64,000 nt of DNA. It comes from Burkholderiaceae bacterium (GTDB lineage Bacteria; Pseudomonadota; Gammaproteobacteria; Burkholderiales; Burkholderiaceae_C). The position numbers and the translations under genes were made by a program. The notes below the pieces were generated by a model. That model was not told the DNA's origin. It saw only the letters and a program-made list of their open reading frames with translations, and did not search any database. Shown here piece after piece: positions 1 through 9,864 of this stretch; within the stretch, counting starts at the first letter, position 1, and every line of letters starts with the position of its first letter. The stretch is taken from positions 62,001-126,000 of the forward strand of contig JACKLM010000003.1 in NCBI GenBank assembly GCA_024235895.1, written 5' to 3'.

Positions 1-815
1 TGCTCGAGCAGATGGGCATCCCGGTCGAGGTGCACCACCACGAGGTCGCCGGTGCCGGCCAGAACGAGATCGGCACCAAGTTCAGCACCCTGGTGCAGCG
101 CGCCGACTGGCTGCAGCTGCAGAAGTACATCATCTGGAACGTCGCCCAGGCCTACGGCAAGACCGCGACCTTCATGCCCAAGCCGGTGGTCGGCGACAAC
201 GGCAGCGGCATGCACGTGCACCAGTCGGTGTGGAAGGACGGCAAGAACCTGTTCGCCGGCGACGGCTACGCCGGCCTCAGCGACTTCGCGCTGCACTACA
301 TCGGCGGCATCATCCGCCACGCGCGCGCGCTCAACGCGATCACCAACCCCGGCACCAACAGCTACAAGCGGCTGGTGCCGGGCTTCGAGGCGCCGGTCAA
401 GCTGGCGTACAGCGCGCGCAACCGCTCGGCGTCGATCCGCATCCCCTACGTGGCCAACCCCAAGGGGCGGCGGGTCGAGGCGCGCTTCCCGGACCCCACC
501 GCCAACCCCTACCTGGCGTTCGCGGCGCTGCTGATGGCGGGACTGGACGGGGTGGAGAACAAGATCCACCCGGGCGAGGCGGCGAGCAAGGACCTGTACC
601 ACCTGCCGCCGGAGGAGGACGCGAAGATCCCGACCGTGTGCTCGAGCCTGGACCAGGCGCTGGAACACCTGGACGCCGACCGCGGCTTCCTGACCAAGGG
701 CGGGGTCTTCACCGACAACTTCATCGACGCCTACATCGAGCTGAAGATGCAGGAGGTCACGCGTTTCCGCATGACCACGCACCCGATCGAGTTCGACATG
801 TACTACTCGCTGTGA
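1..815 (+). CDS. glnA: Glutamine synthetase type I, C-terminal part (5' end outside window)
   Basis: This enzyme makes glutamine from glutamate, ammonia and ATP in the cytoplasm. The reading frame is already open at the left edge, so only about the last 270 of roughly 470 residues are present. Visible family blocks are NGSGMHVHQS, the ATP/glutamate region ITNPGTNSYKRLVPGFEAP and the NRSASIRIP segment. The tyrosine that is adenylylated in type I-beta enzymes is present in KDLYHLPPEED (Tyr codon 597-599), so activity is probably controlled by GlnE as in other proteobacteria. The next regulatory genes downstream are ntrB and ntrC, the usual neighbours. Two strong hairpins follow the stop. Identification is very secure. 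Confidence 0.98.
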   Translation, partial: LEQMGIPVEVHHHEVAGAGQNEIGTKFSTLVQRADWLQLQKYIIWNVAQAYGKTATFMPKPVVGDNGSGMHVHQSVWKDGKNLFAGDGYAGLSDFALHYIGGIIRHARALNAITNPGTNSYKRLVPGFEAPVKLAYSARNRSASIRIPYVANPKGRRVEARFPDPTANPYLAFAALLMAGLDGVENKIHPGEAASKDLYHLPPEEDAKIPTVCSSLDQALEHLDADRGFLTKGGVFTDNFIDAYIELKMQEVTRFRMTTHPIEFDMYYSL

Positions 816-823
816 TGGCGGGT

Positions 824-873
824 CATCGCCCCGTTCATCGGGCGATGGCGCGGGGACGGTGCGCCGTCCCCGC
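824..873 (+). terminator. Tandem hairpins after glnA
   Basis: Two stem-loops start 8 bases after the glnA stop. The first has 8-bp arms (CATCGCCC / GGGCGATG, 824-847). The second has perfect 10-bp arms (GCGGGGACGG / CCGTCCCCGC, 850-873) with a TGCG loop. There is no T-tract, so the pair could be a terminator, an RNA-processing site or a stabilising 3' end. It separates glnA from a new promoter just downstream, which suggests glnA is mostly transcribed apart from ntrBC. Confidence 0.55.
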
Positions 874-888
874 GCGCGCATTCGGCGC

Positions 889-894
889 GACAAT
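889..894 (+). promoter_or_regulatory. -10-like hexamer GACAAT directly before the DUF4124-like gene
   Basis: GACAAT lies 6 bases before the ATG at 901, with no Shine-Dalgarno sequence in between. If it is a real -10 box, transcription would begin at or next to the start codon. No good -35 is visible. Confidence 0.4.
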
Positions 895-900
895 GCGCGC

Positions 901-1458
901 ATGAGCACCTCGGCATCGCCATCGGGACCGGCGCTGGGCGCATCGGCGGCAGGCGCGGTCGCGGCACTGGCGGTGTCGCTCGCCGTGGCGGCGGCGATGC
1001 CGGCGGCGGCGCAGGACACCAAGCCGGTCTACCGCTGCCCCGGCCCGCCGGTGCTCTACACCGACCAGCTCACGCCGCAGCAGGCGGCCGAGCGGGGCTG
1101 CCGCCGCATCGAGGGGGCGCCGCTGACCATCGTGCAGACGCAGCCCAGGCCGGCGCCGGTGGCGGACGCCAAGCCCGCGGCCACCTCCGCCGCGCGCGAG
1201 GGCGCGCGTGTCGCCCCCGATGCGCAGCGCGCGCGCGACGCCGAGGCGCGTCGCATCCTGACCGAGGAACTGCAGCGCGAGCGCTCGGCGCTGACCGAGC
1301 TGCGGCGCGAGTACAACGACGGCCAGCCCGAGCGCCTGGGCAGCGAACGCAACTACCAGCGCTACCTGGACCGCGTGGCCGAGATGAAGGCCGCGATCGC
1401 GCGCAAGGAGGCCGATATCGCCGCCCTGCAGCGCGAGCTCGACAAGCTGGGGTCGTGA
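901..1458 (+). CDS. Exported DUF4124-like protein with C-terminal coiled coil
   Basis: A 185-residue protein of unknown function. It begins with an Ala-rich hydrophobic signal peptide ending near AAAQD (about residues 15-37). A short segment follows (KPVYRCPGPPVLYTDQLT, then Cys in RGCRR) that resembles the DUF4124 motif found in many small periplasmic proteobacterial proteins. The second half (about residues 100-185) is charged, rich in Arg, Glu and Ala, and probably forms a coiled coil. The start at 901 is chosen because the signal peptide follows it directly; an in-frame ATG at 859 would add an unlikely Arg-rich leader. It lies between glnA and ntrB, and its stop overlaps the ntrB GTG start by 4 bases (GTGA), so translation of the two may be coupled. 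A role in nitrogen control is not shown. Confidence 0.75.
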   Translation: MSTSASPSGPALGASAAGAVAALAVSLAVAAAMPAAAQDTKPVYRCPGPPVLYTDQLTPQQAAERGCRRIEGAPLTIVQTQPRPAPVADAKPAATSAAREGARVAPDAQRARDAEARRILTEELQRERSALTELRREYNDGQPERLGSERNYQRYLDRVAEMKAAIARKEADIAALQRELDKLGS

Positions 1459-2684
1459 CCCGCGGGGGCCGGCCGCGCCGCCCCCCGCGCCGGACCGCGC
1501 CCGACGAGACCGCAGCGGTGCGGGCTGAAGCCGCGCCCGCCGCGGCGACGCCGGCGGCGGCGAGCGCCGTCGCGCCTGCGCCGCCGGGCCCCCTGGCGGC
1601 CGACCCCGGCGTGCTGGACCAGCTCGCGACGATGGTCGCGCTGGCCGATGCCGACGGCCGCTGCCTGTTCGCGAACGCCGCGCTCGAGGACCGCACCGGC
1701 GTGGCGCGCCGCGCCCTGCAGCGGGGCCTCGTCAGCGAGCTGCTGGCCGACCCGCGGGCGATGGCAAGGACGCTGCGCGCGGTCGCCGCGGCCGAGGTCG
1801 CGAGCAGCCGCTTCGACGCCGTGCTGCAGCGTGCGCCATCCTTCGGGCCCGGTCACGCCGAGCTGCCGGTGCACGTGATCGTCTCGCCGACCGACTGGCC
1901 GGGCTGCGTGATGGTCGAGATGATCGAGATCGAGCAGCAGACGCGTGCCGACCGCGAGGCGCGCGCGCTCGACCAGGCGCGGGCGGGCAAGGAGCTGCTG
2001 CGCAACCTCGCGCACGAGATCAAGAACCCGCTGGGCGGCATCCGCGGCGCGGCGCAGCTGCTCGAGATGGAGCTCGGCGACCGCGCGCTGGCCGAGTACA
2101 CGCGCGTGATCGTGCACGAGGCCGACCGCCTGCACGCGCTGGTCGACCGGCTGCTCGCACCGCACCGCCGGCCGCAGGTGGTCGGCGACGTCAACATCCA
2201 CGAGATCTGCGAGCGCGTGCGCGCGCTGGTGCTGGCGGAGTACCCGCGCGGGCTGCGCATCGTGCGCGACTACGACGTCTCGATCCCCGAGTTCCGCGGC
2301 GACCGCGGGCAGCTGATCCAGGCCGTGCTCAACATCGTGCGCAACGCGACCCAGGCGCTGGCCGCGCCGGGCGCGCCGCCGGTCGGCGGGCGCATCGACC
2401 GCGGCGACGCCGAGATCGTGCTGCGGACGCGGATCGCGCGCCAGGTTACCGTCGGCCGCCAGCGCTACAGGCTGGCACTGGACTTGCAAGTGCAGGACAA
2501 CGGGCCCGGCGTGCCCGAGGCGATCCGCGACCGCATCTTCGCCCCGCTGGTATCGGGGCACGACGGTGGCACCGGACTCGGGCTGACGCTGGCGCAGAAC
2601 TTCGTGCAGCAGCATATGGGCACGATCGAGTGCGACAGCGTCCCGGGCCGTACCGTATTCAGGATCGTGATCCCGCTGCCCTGA
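1455..2684 (+). CDS. ntrB: Nitrogen regulation sensor histidine kinase NtrB (GlnL)
   Basis: This cytoplasmic two-component kinase/phosphatase controls NtrC according to nitrogen status via PII. The 409-residue protein has a low-complexity Ala/Pro-rich N-terminus (about 1-50) and a PAS domain (about 52-170). The H-box RNLAHEIKNPLGG has the phospho-acceptor at His187, followed by a GHKL ATPase domain with the N-box NIVRNATQAL and G-boxes DNGPGVP and GTGLGL. It has no membrane segments, as expected for NtrB. The GTG start at 1455 overlaps the preceding stop (GTGA). ntrC starts about 20 bases after the ntrB stop, so the two form an operon. Confidence 0.96.
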   Translation: MTRGGRPRRPPRRTAPDETAAVRAEAAPAAATPAAASAVAPAPPGPLAADPGVLDQLATMVALADADGRCLFANAALEDRTGVARRALQRGLVSELLADPRAMARTLRAVAAAEVASSRFDAVLQRAPSFGPGHAELPVHVIVSPTDWPGCVMVEMIEIEQQTRADREARALDQARAGKELLRNLAHEIKNPLGGIRGAAQLLEMELGDRALAEYTRVIVHEADRLHALVDRLLAPHRRPQVVGDVNIHEICERVRALVLAEYPRGLRIVRDYDVSIPEFRGDRGQLIQAVLNIVRNATQALAAPGAPPVGGRIDRGDAEIVLRTRIARQVTVGRQRYRLALDLQVQDNGPGVPEAIRDRIFAPLVSGHDGGTGLGLTLAQNFVQQHMGTIECDSVPGRTVFRIVIPLP

Positions 2685-2704
2685 CCCCACGCTGCATGCT
2701 GCGC

Positions 2705-4201
<1,497 letters not shown>

Positions 4202-4246
4202 TCCGGGGATAGGCCGAATCGATGCCGTTGCACCGGTGATCCGACG

Positions 4247-7078
4247 ATGGCCGATCCTGGCCCGACCTCCGAGCCTGGCGCGCACGCGCGCTGGCGCCTC
4301 AGACTGCTGGGAGGCTTCGACCTCGACGACGGCCGGCAGCGGCTGACGCGCCTGCACAGCCGGGCGGCAGTCGGCCTGATCGCGCGGCTGGCGCTGGCGC
4401 CGCAACGCGCGCACGCTCGCGAGGAGCTGGCGGCGCTGCTGTGGCCGGACGCCGACGCCGAGACCGGGCGTGCCCGCCTGCGGCAGACGCTCAGCACGCT
4501 CAGGGCGACGCTCGAGCCGCGCCACGCGGCCGGCGGCGCGCCGGTGATCGAAGCCGACCGCCGTGTGCTGCGGCTCGTCGCCGGCGCGATCCGGTGCGAT
4601 GCGCACGAGTTCGAGCAGGCCTGCCGCCGTGGCGACGCGGCGTGCGCGATGTCGCTTTACCGAGGCGAGCTGCTGCCGGGCTTCTACGACGAATGGATCG
4701 TCGACGAACGACTGCGGCTGCAGGCCCTGGCGGACCGGCTGGACCTGCGCGGCCCCGTGACGACGCGCGCCCCGGCCGGTGCGCAGCCGCCGCAGCCTGG
4801 GCGCGCCGCATCGACCTCTGCCCCGGCCACTGCCTCGCCGCGCGCGCACGCCGACGCCGCGTCGCCGCAGTCCGTCGCCGGCGAGGCGGCGAGCCTGCCG
4901 CGCTACCTCGGGCCGCTGTTCGGTGCCGAGTCGACGCTGGCGGGGTTGGGCGAGCGCGTGCTGGCGCACCGTCTCGTGACGCTGCGCGGTGCGGGAGGGG
5001 CTGGAAAGACGAGGCTTGCGGTGGAGATCGCGCAGCGGCTGCAAGACGAGGGCGCGCCCTTCGACCATGTGGGCTTCGTATCCTGGGTCGGCTGCCGCAG
5101 CGCGGAGCAGGCCGCGGACCAGCTGGCCCTGGCGCTCGGGGTGCGGGCCGACGGCGATGCGATGCACGCCGTCGCGCGCGCGCTGGCGGGCCGGCGGGTG
5201 CTGCTGGTGCTCGACAATGCCGAGCAGCTCGATGGCGAAGCCGTCGGGCTGGTCGCCTCGCTGGCGGCCCGGCTGCCGCAGCTGCACCTGCTGGTCACCT
5301 CGCGACGCCCGCTGGCCCTGGACGGCGAGCACGAACTCCAGCTGGACCCGCTGCCCGGCCCGCCGGCGGGGTCCAGCCTGGCGCAGGTGCAGGACTCGCC
5401 TGCGGTCCAGCTTTTCCTCAGCCGGGCACGCGCCACGCGCGCCGACTTCTTCCTGCACGCCGGCAACGTCGAGGCCATCGCCGAGCTCGTGCGCGCGCTC
5501 GACGGCCTGCCGCTGGCGCTGGAGCTGGCGGCGGCGCGGGTCCGCACGCTGCCGCCGGCGCGGCTGCTGGGACTGCTTCGCGCGCCGGCGGCGCAGGCGT
5601 CTTCGGCGCGCTGGTCGTTGCTGGCCCGAAGCGGCGCCCGCTCGGCGGCCGACCCCAGGCACGCGTCGATGCTGGCGGTCGTCGACTGGAGCTGGCGGCT
5701 GCTGGAGCCGTCGCAGGCGGCGCTGCTGCGGCTGCTCGCGTTCGCGCCGGCGGCCGTCAGCGGCGAGCTGGTCGAGCAGGCGGCCCTGCACGCCGGCCTG
5801 GCCACCCGCGAGGCCGACGCACGCATGCGGCTCGACGCGCTGGCTGCGGCCAGCCTGCTGCGTTGCCGCCCCGGCGGCGACGACCGGCTCTGGTGGTCGC
5901 TGCCCGAGCCGGTGGCCGACGTCGCACGTGACCATGGCGACATGGCGCCTGAAGCGGCGGCGGCGCGGGCAGCATGGCGGCACGCGCTCGCGCGCTGGGC
6001 GGCAGCGCTGCCGGCCACGGTGCCGCTGCGCGAGCTCGACGAGACGCTGCCGGCCTTGCTGGGTGCGCTGCACGCCGCGCTGCCGGACGGCGCAGCCACC
6101 GAGCTGGCCGAGCTGCTGCTCGTGCTGGCGCCGGCCTGGGCCGAGCGCAGCCTGCCCGCCGGCGGCGTGCACGCCCTGTGCGCGGTGCTGGCAGCCGGCT
6201 GCCTGCCCGACGACCTGGCTGCGCGTGCGCACGCGCTGGCGGCCCAGCTGTGCGCCGCCAGCGGCCGGCGCGGCGATGCGCTGGCGCACGCCGATGCGGC
6301 CGCGCGCCGCTGGCCGCAGGAGCCGGCTGCGCGTGCCGGCGCGCGGCTGCAGGTGGCGCGCGTGCGCTGGCGCTGCGCCGGCGACGTCGCCGCGACGCGG
6401 CAGCTGCTCGATGCGGCCGAGGCGGAGGCCGCGGGCGGCGCCACGCGGCGCGTGCTCGCGGCCGTCCTCACGCTGCGCGCGACGATGGCCAACGAGGTCG
6501 ACCACGACGCGCGCACTGCCGCCGCGCTGTACCGGCACGCGCTGGCCGTGCACGAGCAGGACCCCGAGGCCAGCGCGCACGCCAGGCGAGGCCTGCGCTA
6601 CAACCTCGCGATCACCGACATCTACGCCGGCCGCGCGGCCGATGCGCTGCCGGTGCTGGATGCGCTGCGCGACGAGGCCACGGCGGCGCACGACCGCCAC
6701 CTGCTGGCGCAGCTGCTGAACGCGCGCGGCAGCGCGCTCGACGCGCTCGGACGGCGCGACGAGGCCGAGGTGGCGACGCGCGAGGCGCTGGCCGAGGCCT
6801 GGGCCACCCTGGAGACCGAGAACGCGCTGTACGCGCTGTGGAACCTGGGGCCGCTGGCCCTGGCGCGCGGCGACGCGGCACGCGCGGCGCGCCTGATGGG
6901 CTTTGCCGAGCGCTTCTGGCGGCAGAACTATGGCGCCCTGTCGGCCTCCGACCGCCGCGACGTCGCGCGCACGCGGCGGCGCTGCCGGCAGGCGCTGGGC
7001 CGTGCCGCCGCGCTGGCTGCCTGGGGCGACGGTGCGCCGCTCGAACTGCCGGCGGCCGTGAGGCTGGCGCTGGCCTGA
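4247..7078 (+). CDS. AfsR/SARP-like regulator: winged helix, short BTAD, NB-ARC-type ATPase, TPR
   Basis: A 943-residue putative cytoplasmic transcription regulator. Residues about 15-100 form an OmpR-like winged helix (RLRLLGGFDL, then EELAALLWPD). A short bacterial transcriptional activation domain follows (CAMSLYRGELLPGFYDEWI). An Ala/Pro linker leads to an AAA/NB-ARC-type module with Walker A GAGGAGKT at about 248-255, Walker B RVLLVLDNAEQ at about 317-327, and the downstream DGLPLALELAAARV block. The last 400 residues are Ala/Leu-rich helical repeats, probably TPR-like. The order matches the SARP/AfsR family better known from actinobacteria, but the BTAD looks cut short. Its target and ligand cannot be read from the sequence. 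It lies 45 bases after ntrC on the same strand, and its stop abuts that of the convergent PEP-CTERM gene with no gap. Confidence 0.8.
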   Translation: MADPGPTSEPGAHARWRLRLLGGFDLDDGRQRLTRLHSRAAVGLIARLALAPQRAHAREELAALLWPDADAETGRARLRQTLSTLRATLEPRHAAGGAPVIEADRRVLRLVAGAIRCDAHEFEQACRRGDAACAMSLYRGELLPGFYDEWIVDERLRLQALADRLDLRGPVTTRAPAGAQPPQPGRAASTSAPATASPRAHADAASPQSVAGEAASLPRYLGPLFGAESTLAGLGERVLAHRLVTLRGAGGAGKTRLAVEIAQRLQDEGAPFDHVGFVSWVGCRSAEQAADQLALALGVRADGDAMHAVARALAGRRVLLVLDNAEQLDGEAVGLVASLAARLPQLHLLVTSRRPLALDGEHELQLDPLPGPPAGSSLAQVQDSPAVQLFLSRARATRADFFLHAGNVEAIAELVRALDGLPLALELAAARVRTLPPARLLGLLRAPAAQASSARWSLLARSGARSAADPRHASMLAVVDWSWRLLEPSQAALLRLLAFAPAAVSGELVEQAALHAGLATREADARMRLDALAAASLLRCRPGGDDRLWWSLPEPVADVARDHGDMAPEAAAARAAWRHALARWAAALPATVPLRELDETLPALLGALHAALPDGAATELAELLLVLAPAWAERSLPAGGVHALCAVLAAGCLPDDLAARAHALAAQLCAASGRRGDALAHADAAARRWPQEPAARAGARLQVARVRWRCAGDVAATRQLLDAAEAEAAGGATRRVLAAVLTLRATMANEVDHDARTAAALYRHALAVHEQDPEASAHARRGLRYNLAITDIYAGRAADALPVLDALRDEATAAHDRHLLAQLLNARGSALDALGRRDEAEVATREALAEAWATLETENALYALWNLGPLALARGDAARAARLMGFAERFWRQNYGALSASDRRDVARTRRRCRQALGRAAALAAWGDGAPLELPAAVRLALA

Positions 7079-7837
7079 TCAGGCGGCCGGTCGGCGCCTC
7101 CGGCGTGCCATCCAGCCCAGCGTCGCCAGCCCGGCGGCCAGCATGGCGCCGCTGGCCGGCTCGGGCACCGGCTGCGAGAAGCCCTCGGCCCAGATCGAGA
7201 AGTTGTCGATCGCGTACTCCGTGCCAGGGGCGAAGCCCTTGTGGATGTAGGCAGTGAAGTTCAGTGTCATGTCGCGGGCATCGGCCGTGCTCTGCCCCAG
7301 GTTCTGCCAGCTGCCACCGTCGCGGTACGAGACGGTGACGATGTCCGCGGCGCGCGTGATCCGTAACGCGCCCGTGGTGCTGGAACCCGGCGACGAGAAG
7401 GTGCAGCAGGCATTGTCGACGACGCCGAAGTGGCTGCCGGAGCCCGTGCCGCCCTCCTGCGCACGCCCGACGGCATGTCCTCGGCTGGTGGGCAGCAGGT
7501 TGTGCACGTCCAGCTGCAGGCGGTCGCCGGAGCCATAGGTTGAGGTCCAGTCGATCAGCCGGTACTCGAAGCTGACGTCGAAGTTGCCGATGAGCGCCGG
7601 CACGAAGCGCAGGAACGACGTGTCGTTGCTCGTGCGCGCGAAGACCATCTCGCCGCCGGTGATGCTGAGGCTGTTGCCGCCCTCGGTCAGCGCCCAGACG
7701 GCGGGGTTCAGCGGCCCGCTGAAGGTCTCCAGGTAGGTCGCCGCGCGGGCGCCGCCGGCGCCTGCGGCCAGGCTCGCCGCCAGCAGCCACGCGGGGCCTT
7801 GCTGCCGCCGGCTCTGCGCCATCGTCCATGCATTCAT
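7079..7837 (-). CDS. PEP-CTERM sorting domain protein
   Basis: A 252-residue exported protein. It has an N-terminal signal peptide (hydrophobic stretch LLAASLAAGAGGARA). The body (about residues 33-220) is rich in Gly, Ser and Thr and has aromatic beta-strand patterning like a concanavalin-like lectin fold. A classic C-terminal sorting tail follows: VPEPASGAMLAAGLATLGW and then a cluster of Arg residues. PEP-CTERM tails are processed by an exosortase (EpsH/XrtA) and such proteins often accompany exopolysaccharide production; no exosortase gene is in this window. The body is not recognised further; the lectin-like fold is an inference from appearance. The gene converges on the SARP-like regulator with zero spacing. 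Confidence 0.85.
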   Translation of the reverse strand: MNAWTMAQSRRQQGPAWLLAASLAAGAGGARAATYLETFSGPLNPAVWALTEGGNSLSITGGEMVFARTSNDTSFLRFVPALIGNFDVSFEYRLIDWTSTYGSGDRLQLDVHNLLPTSRGHAVGRAQEGGTGSGSHFGVVDNACCTFSSPGSSTTGALRITRAADIVTVSYRDGGSWQNLGQSTADARDMTLNFTAYIHKGFAPGTEYAIDNFSIWAEGFSQPVPEPASGAMLAAGLATLGWMARRRRRPAA

Positions 7838-7981
7838 CGCTGCTCTCCTGCTGCCGCGTCCCGTTGCGGCGTGCAGCGAATGTGCCGGCTCACCGTTCGT
7901 CGATCGTTCGCCGGGCGATCGCGCCGACCCCCGCAGTCAGGGGGGGGGCAGGGCGCACCGGTCGTCCGGAGACCGGCCCGC

Positions 7982-8812
7982 TCAGGCCCGCCAGTCCACC
8001 CAGCCCCCCCAGGCGGTCGCCAGCACGACGATGCCGAACGCGATCCGGTACCAGCCGAAGGGCGTGTAGGTGTGGTGGGCGACGAAGCGCAGCAGCCAGC
8101 GCACGCAGGCCCAGGCGGCCAGCCACGAGACCACCAGGCCGACGGCGAACATCGGCAGGTCGGCCGCGCTCAGCAGCGCGTGGTTCTTCAGCAGGTCCCA
8201 GGCGGCGGCCCCGAAGATCATCGGGATCGCGAGGAAGAAGCTGAACTCGGTGGCCGCCTTGCGCGACAGCCCGAGCAGCATGCCGCCGATGATCGTCGCC
8301 CCGGAGCGGCTGGTGCCGGGGATCAGCGCCAGGCACTGGACCAGGCCGACGTTCAGCGCATCGCGCCAGCCCAGTTCGTCGACGTCGTGCACGCGCACGT
8401 GCGCGCCGCCGCGCTGGCGGCGCTCGGCCCACAGGATGACGACGCCGCCGACGATGAAGCCGCTGGCGACGACGATGGGGTTGAACAGCACGCCCTTGAT
8501 GAAGTCGGCGGCAGCGACGCCCGCGGCCGCCGCCGGCACGAAGCCGATCGCCACGTTGGCGGCGAAGCGCCGTGCGCGCGCATCGCTGCCCAGGCCGCGC
8601 ACCGTGCCCCACAGGCGCTCGGCGTAGACCGACAGCACCGCGAGGATGGCGCCGGTCTGGATCACGACCTCGAACAGCTTGACGCGCTCGCCGGTGAAGT
8701 CCAGCAGCGACGCCGCCAGGATCAGGTGGCCGGTCGAGGAGACCGGCAGGAACTCGGTGAGTCCCTCGACGACGCCCATCACGAGCGCCTTCAGCAGGGT
8801 GGCCAGGTCCAA
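7982..8812 (-). CDS. uppP: Undecaprenyl-diphosphatase UppP (BacA)
   Basis: An integral inner-membrane phosphatase that recycles undecaprenyl pyrophosphate to the monophosphate carrier used for peptidoglycan and O-antigen synthesis; it gives bacitracin resistance. The 276 residues show both family signatures: EGLTEFLPVSSTGHLIL near the N-terminus, and GTSRSGATIIGGMLLGLSR near residue 175, which contains the catalytic Ser/Arg region. Several hydrophobic helices are evident and the length is typical. It lies on the same strand as xthA upstream (67-base gap). Confidence 0.96.
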   Translation of the reverse strand: MDLATLLKALVMGVVEGLTEFLPVSSTGHLILAASLLDFTGERVKLFEVVIQTGAILAVLSVYAERLWGTVRGLGSDARARRFAANVAIGFVPAAAAGVAAADFIKGVLFNPIVVASGFIVGGVVILWAERRQRGGAHVRVHDVDELGWRDALNVGLVQCLALIPGTSRSGATIIGGMLLGLSRKAATEFSFFLAIPMIFGAAAWDLLKNHALLSAADLPMFAVGLVVSWLAAWACVRWLLRFVAHHTYTPFGWYRIAFGIVVLATAWGGWVDWRA

Positions 8813-8879
8813 GATGCGTGGCTTTCGACAGGGGGATCGGCGGCGCCGGCGGCCCGCGCCGCGGCGGCGGTGGCGGCCG

Positions 8880-9650
8880 TCAGTCGCCGATCTCGGCGAC
8901 GACCGGGGCGTGGTCGCTCGGGCGCTCGTTCCGGCGCGGCGTCTTGTCGATGCGGCACGCGCGCACGCGCGGGGCGAGCGCCGGGCTGACGAGGATGTGG
9001 TCGATGCGCAGGCCCTGGTTGCGACGGAACGCGAGGTTGCGGTAGTCCCACCACGACCAGCTCTTGTCGGGCTGGTCGAAGAGCCGGAACGCGTCGACCA
9101 GGCCGAGGTCGAGCAGGCGGCGGAACTGCGCGCGCTCCTCGGGCGTGCAGTGGATCTGCCCCGCCCACGCGACGGGGTCGTGGACGTCGCGGTCCTCGGG
9201 GGCGACGTTGAAGTCGCCCATCAACACCAGCCGCGGGTGGCGCGCGAGCTCGTCGCCGATCCAGTCGTGCAGCGCATCCTGCCAGCGCATCTTGTAGGCG
9301 AACTTGTCGCTGCCCGGGGCCTGGCCGTTCGGAAAGTAGGCACCGACCAGCCGCACGCCGTCGACGGTCGCCGCGATCACGCGCGCCTGCTCGTCGTCGA
9401 AGCCGGGGATGTTGCGCACCACGTCGTCGGCCGGCGTGCGCGACAGCAGCGCCACGCCGTTGTAGGTCCGCTGGCCATGCGCGACCGACTGCCAGCCGGC
9501 GGCGGCAAGCTCGGCGTGCGGGAATTTCTCGTCGACGAGCTTGGTCTCCTGCAGCGCGATCGCATCGACCGGGTTCGCCTCGAGCCAGGCGAGCAGCTGC
9601 GGCAGGCGCACCGCGAGCGAGTTGACGTTCCAGGTGGCGTAGGTCGGCAT
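8880..9650 (-). CDS. xthA: Exodeoxyribonuclease III
   Basis: An AP endonuclease/3'-5' exonuclease of base-excision repair. The 256-residue protein starts MPTYATWNVNSLAVRLPQ, typical for XthA. It carries the metal and active-site motifs LQETKL (Glu), GDFNVAPEDRDVHDP (Asp/Asn), IDHILVSPAL and the terminal RPSDHAPVV (Asp-His). The start at 9650 is chosen because the family begins exactly here; the open frame runs further upstream without similarity. A GACAAT -10-like hexamer lies at 9744-9749 on this strand. The gene is divergent from homospermidine synthase. Confidence 0.96.
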   Translation of the reverse strand: MPTYATWNVNSLAVRLPQLLAWLEANPVDAIALQETKLVDEKFPHAELAAAGWQSVAHGQRTYNGVALLSRTPADDVVRNIPGFDDEQARVIAATVDGVRLVGAYFPNGQAPGSDKFAYKMRWQDALHDWIGDELARHPRLVLMGDFNVAPEDRDVHDPVAWAGQIHCTPEERAQFRRLLDLGLVDAFRLFDQPDKSWSWWDYRNLAFRRNQGLRIDHILVSPALAPRVRACRIDKTPRRNERPSDHAPVVAEIGD

Positions 9651-9864
9651 CGGCGGAAGACGAAGTCGCGGAGGGTGGCGCATCGGCGCGCCGGGTCGCC
9701 CGCGGCGCGCACGCACCGCGCCCGGCGGGCGCGCGGAGGGTCGATTGTCGCCGCGCCGGCGCGGGGCGTGCCGCGCTGCCGGGGACGGGTGGGGCGCCCC
9801 GCTAAGATCGCATGTGTCCGAATACGTTGCACGGCTGGCGCGTCGTGCCCGCACGCCGTCTGCC

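Noticed and set aside
7838..7981. A terminator in the gap between the PEP-CTERM gene and uppP (CGATCG repeats near 7900-7925)
   Set aside because: The possible stem is only 6 bp and each arm is self-palindromic; there is no T-tract.
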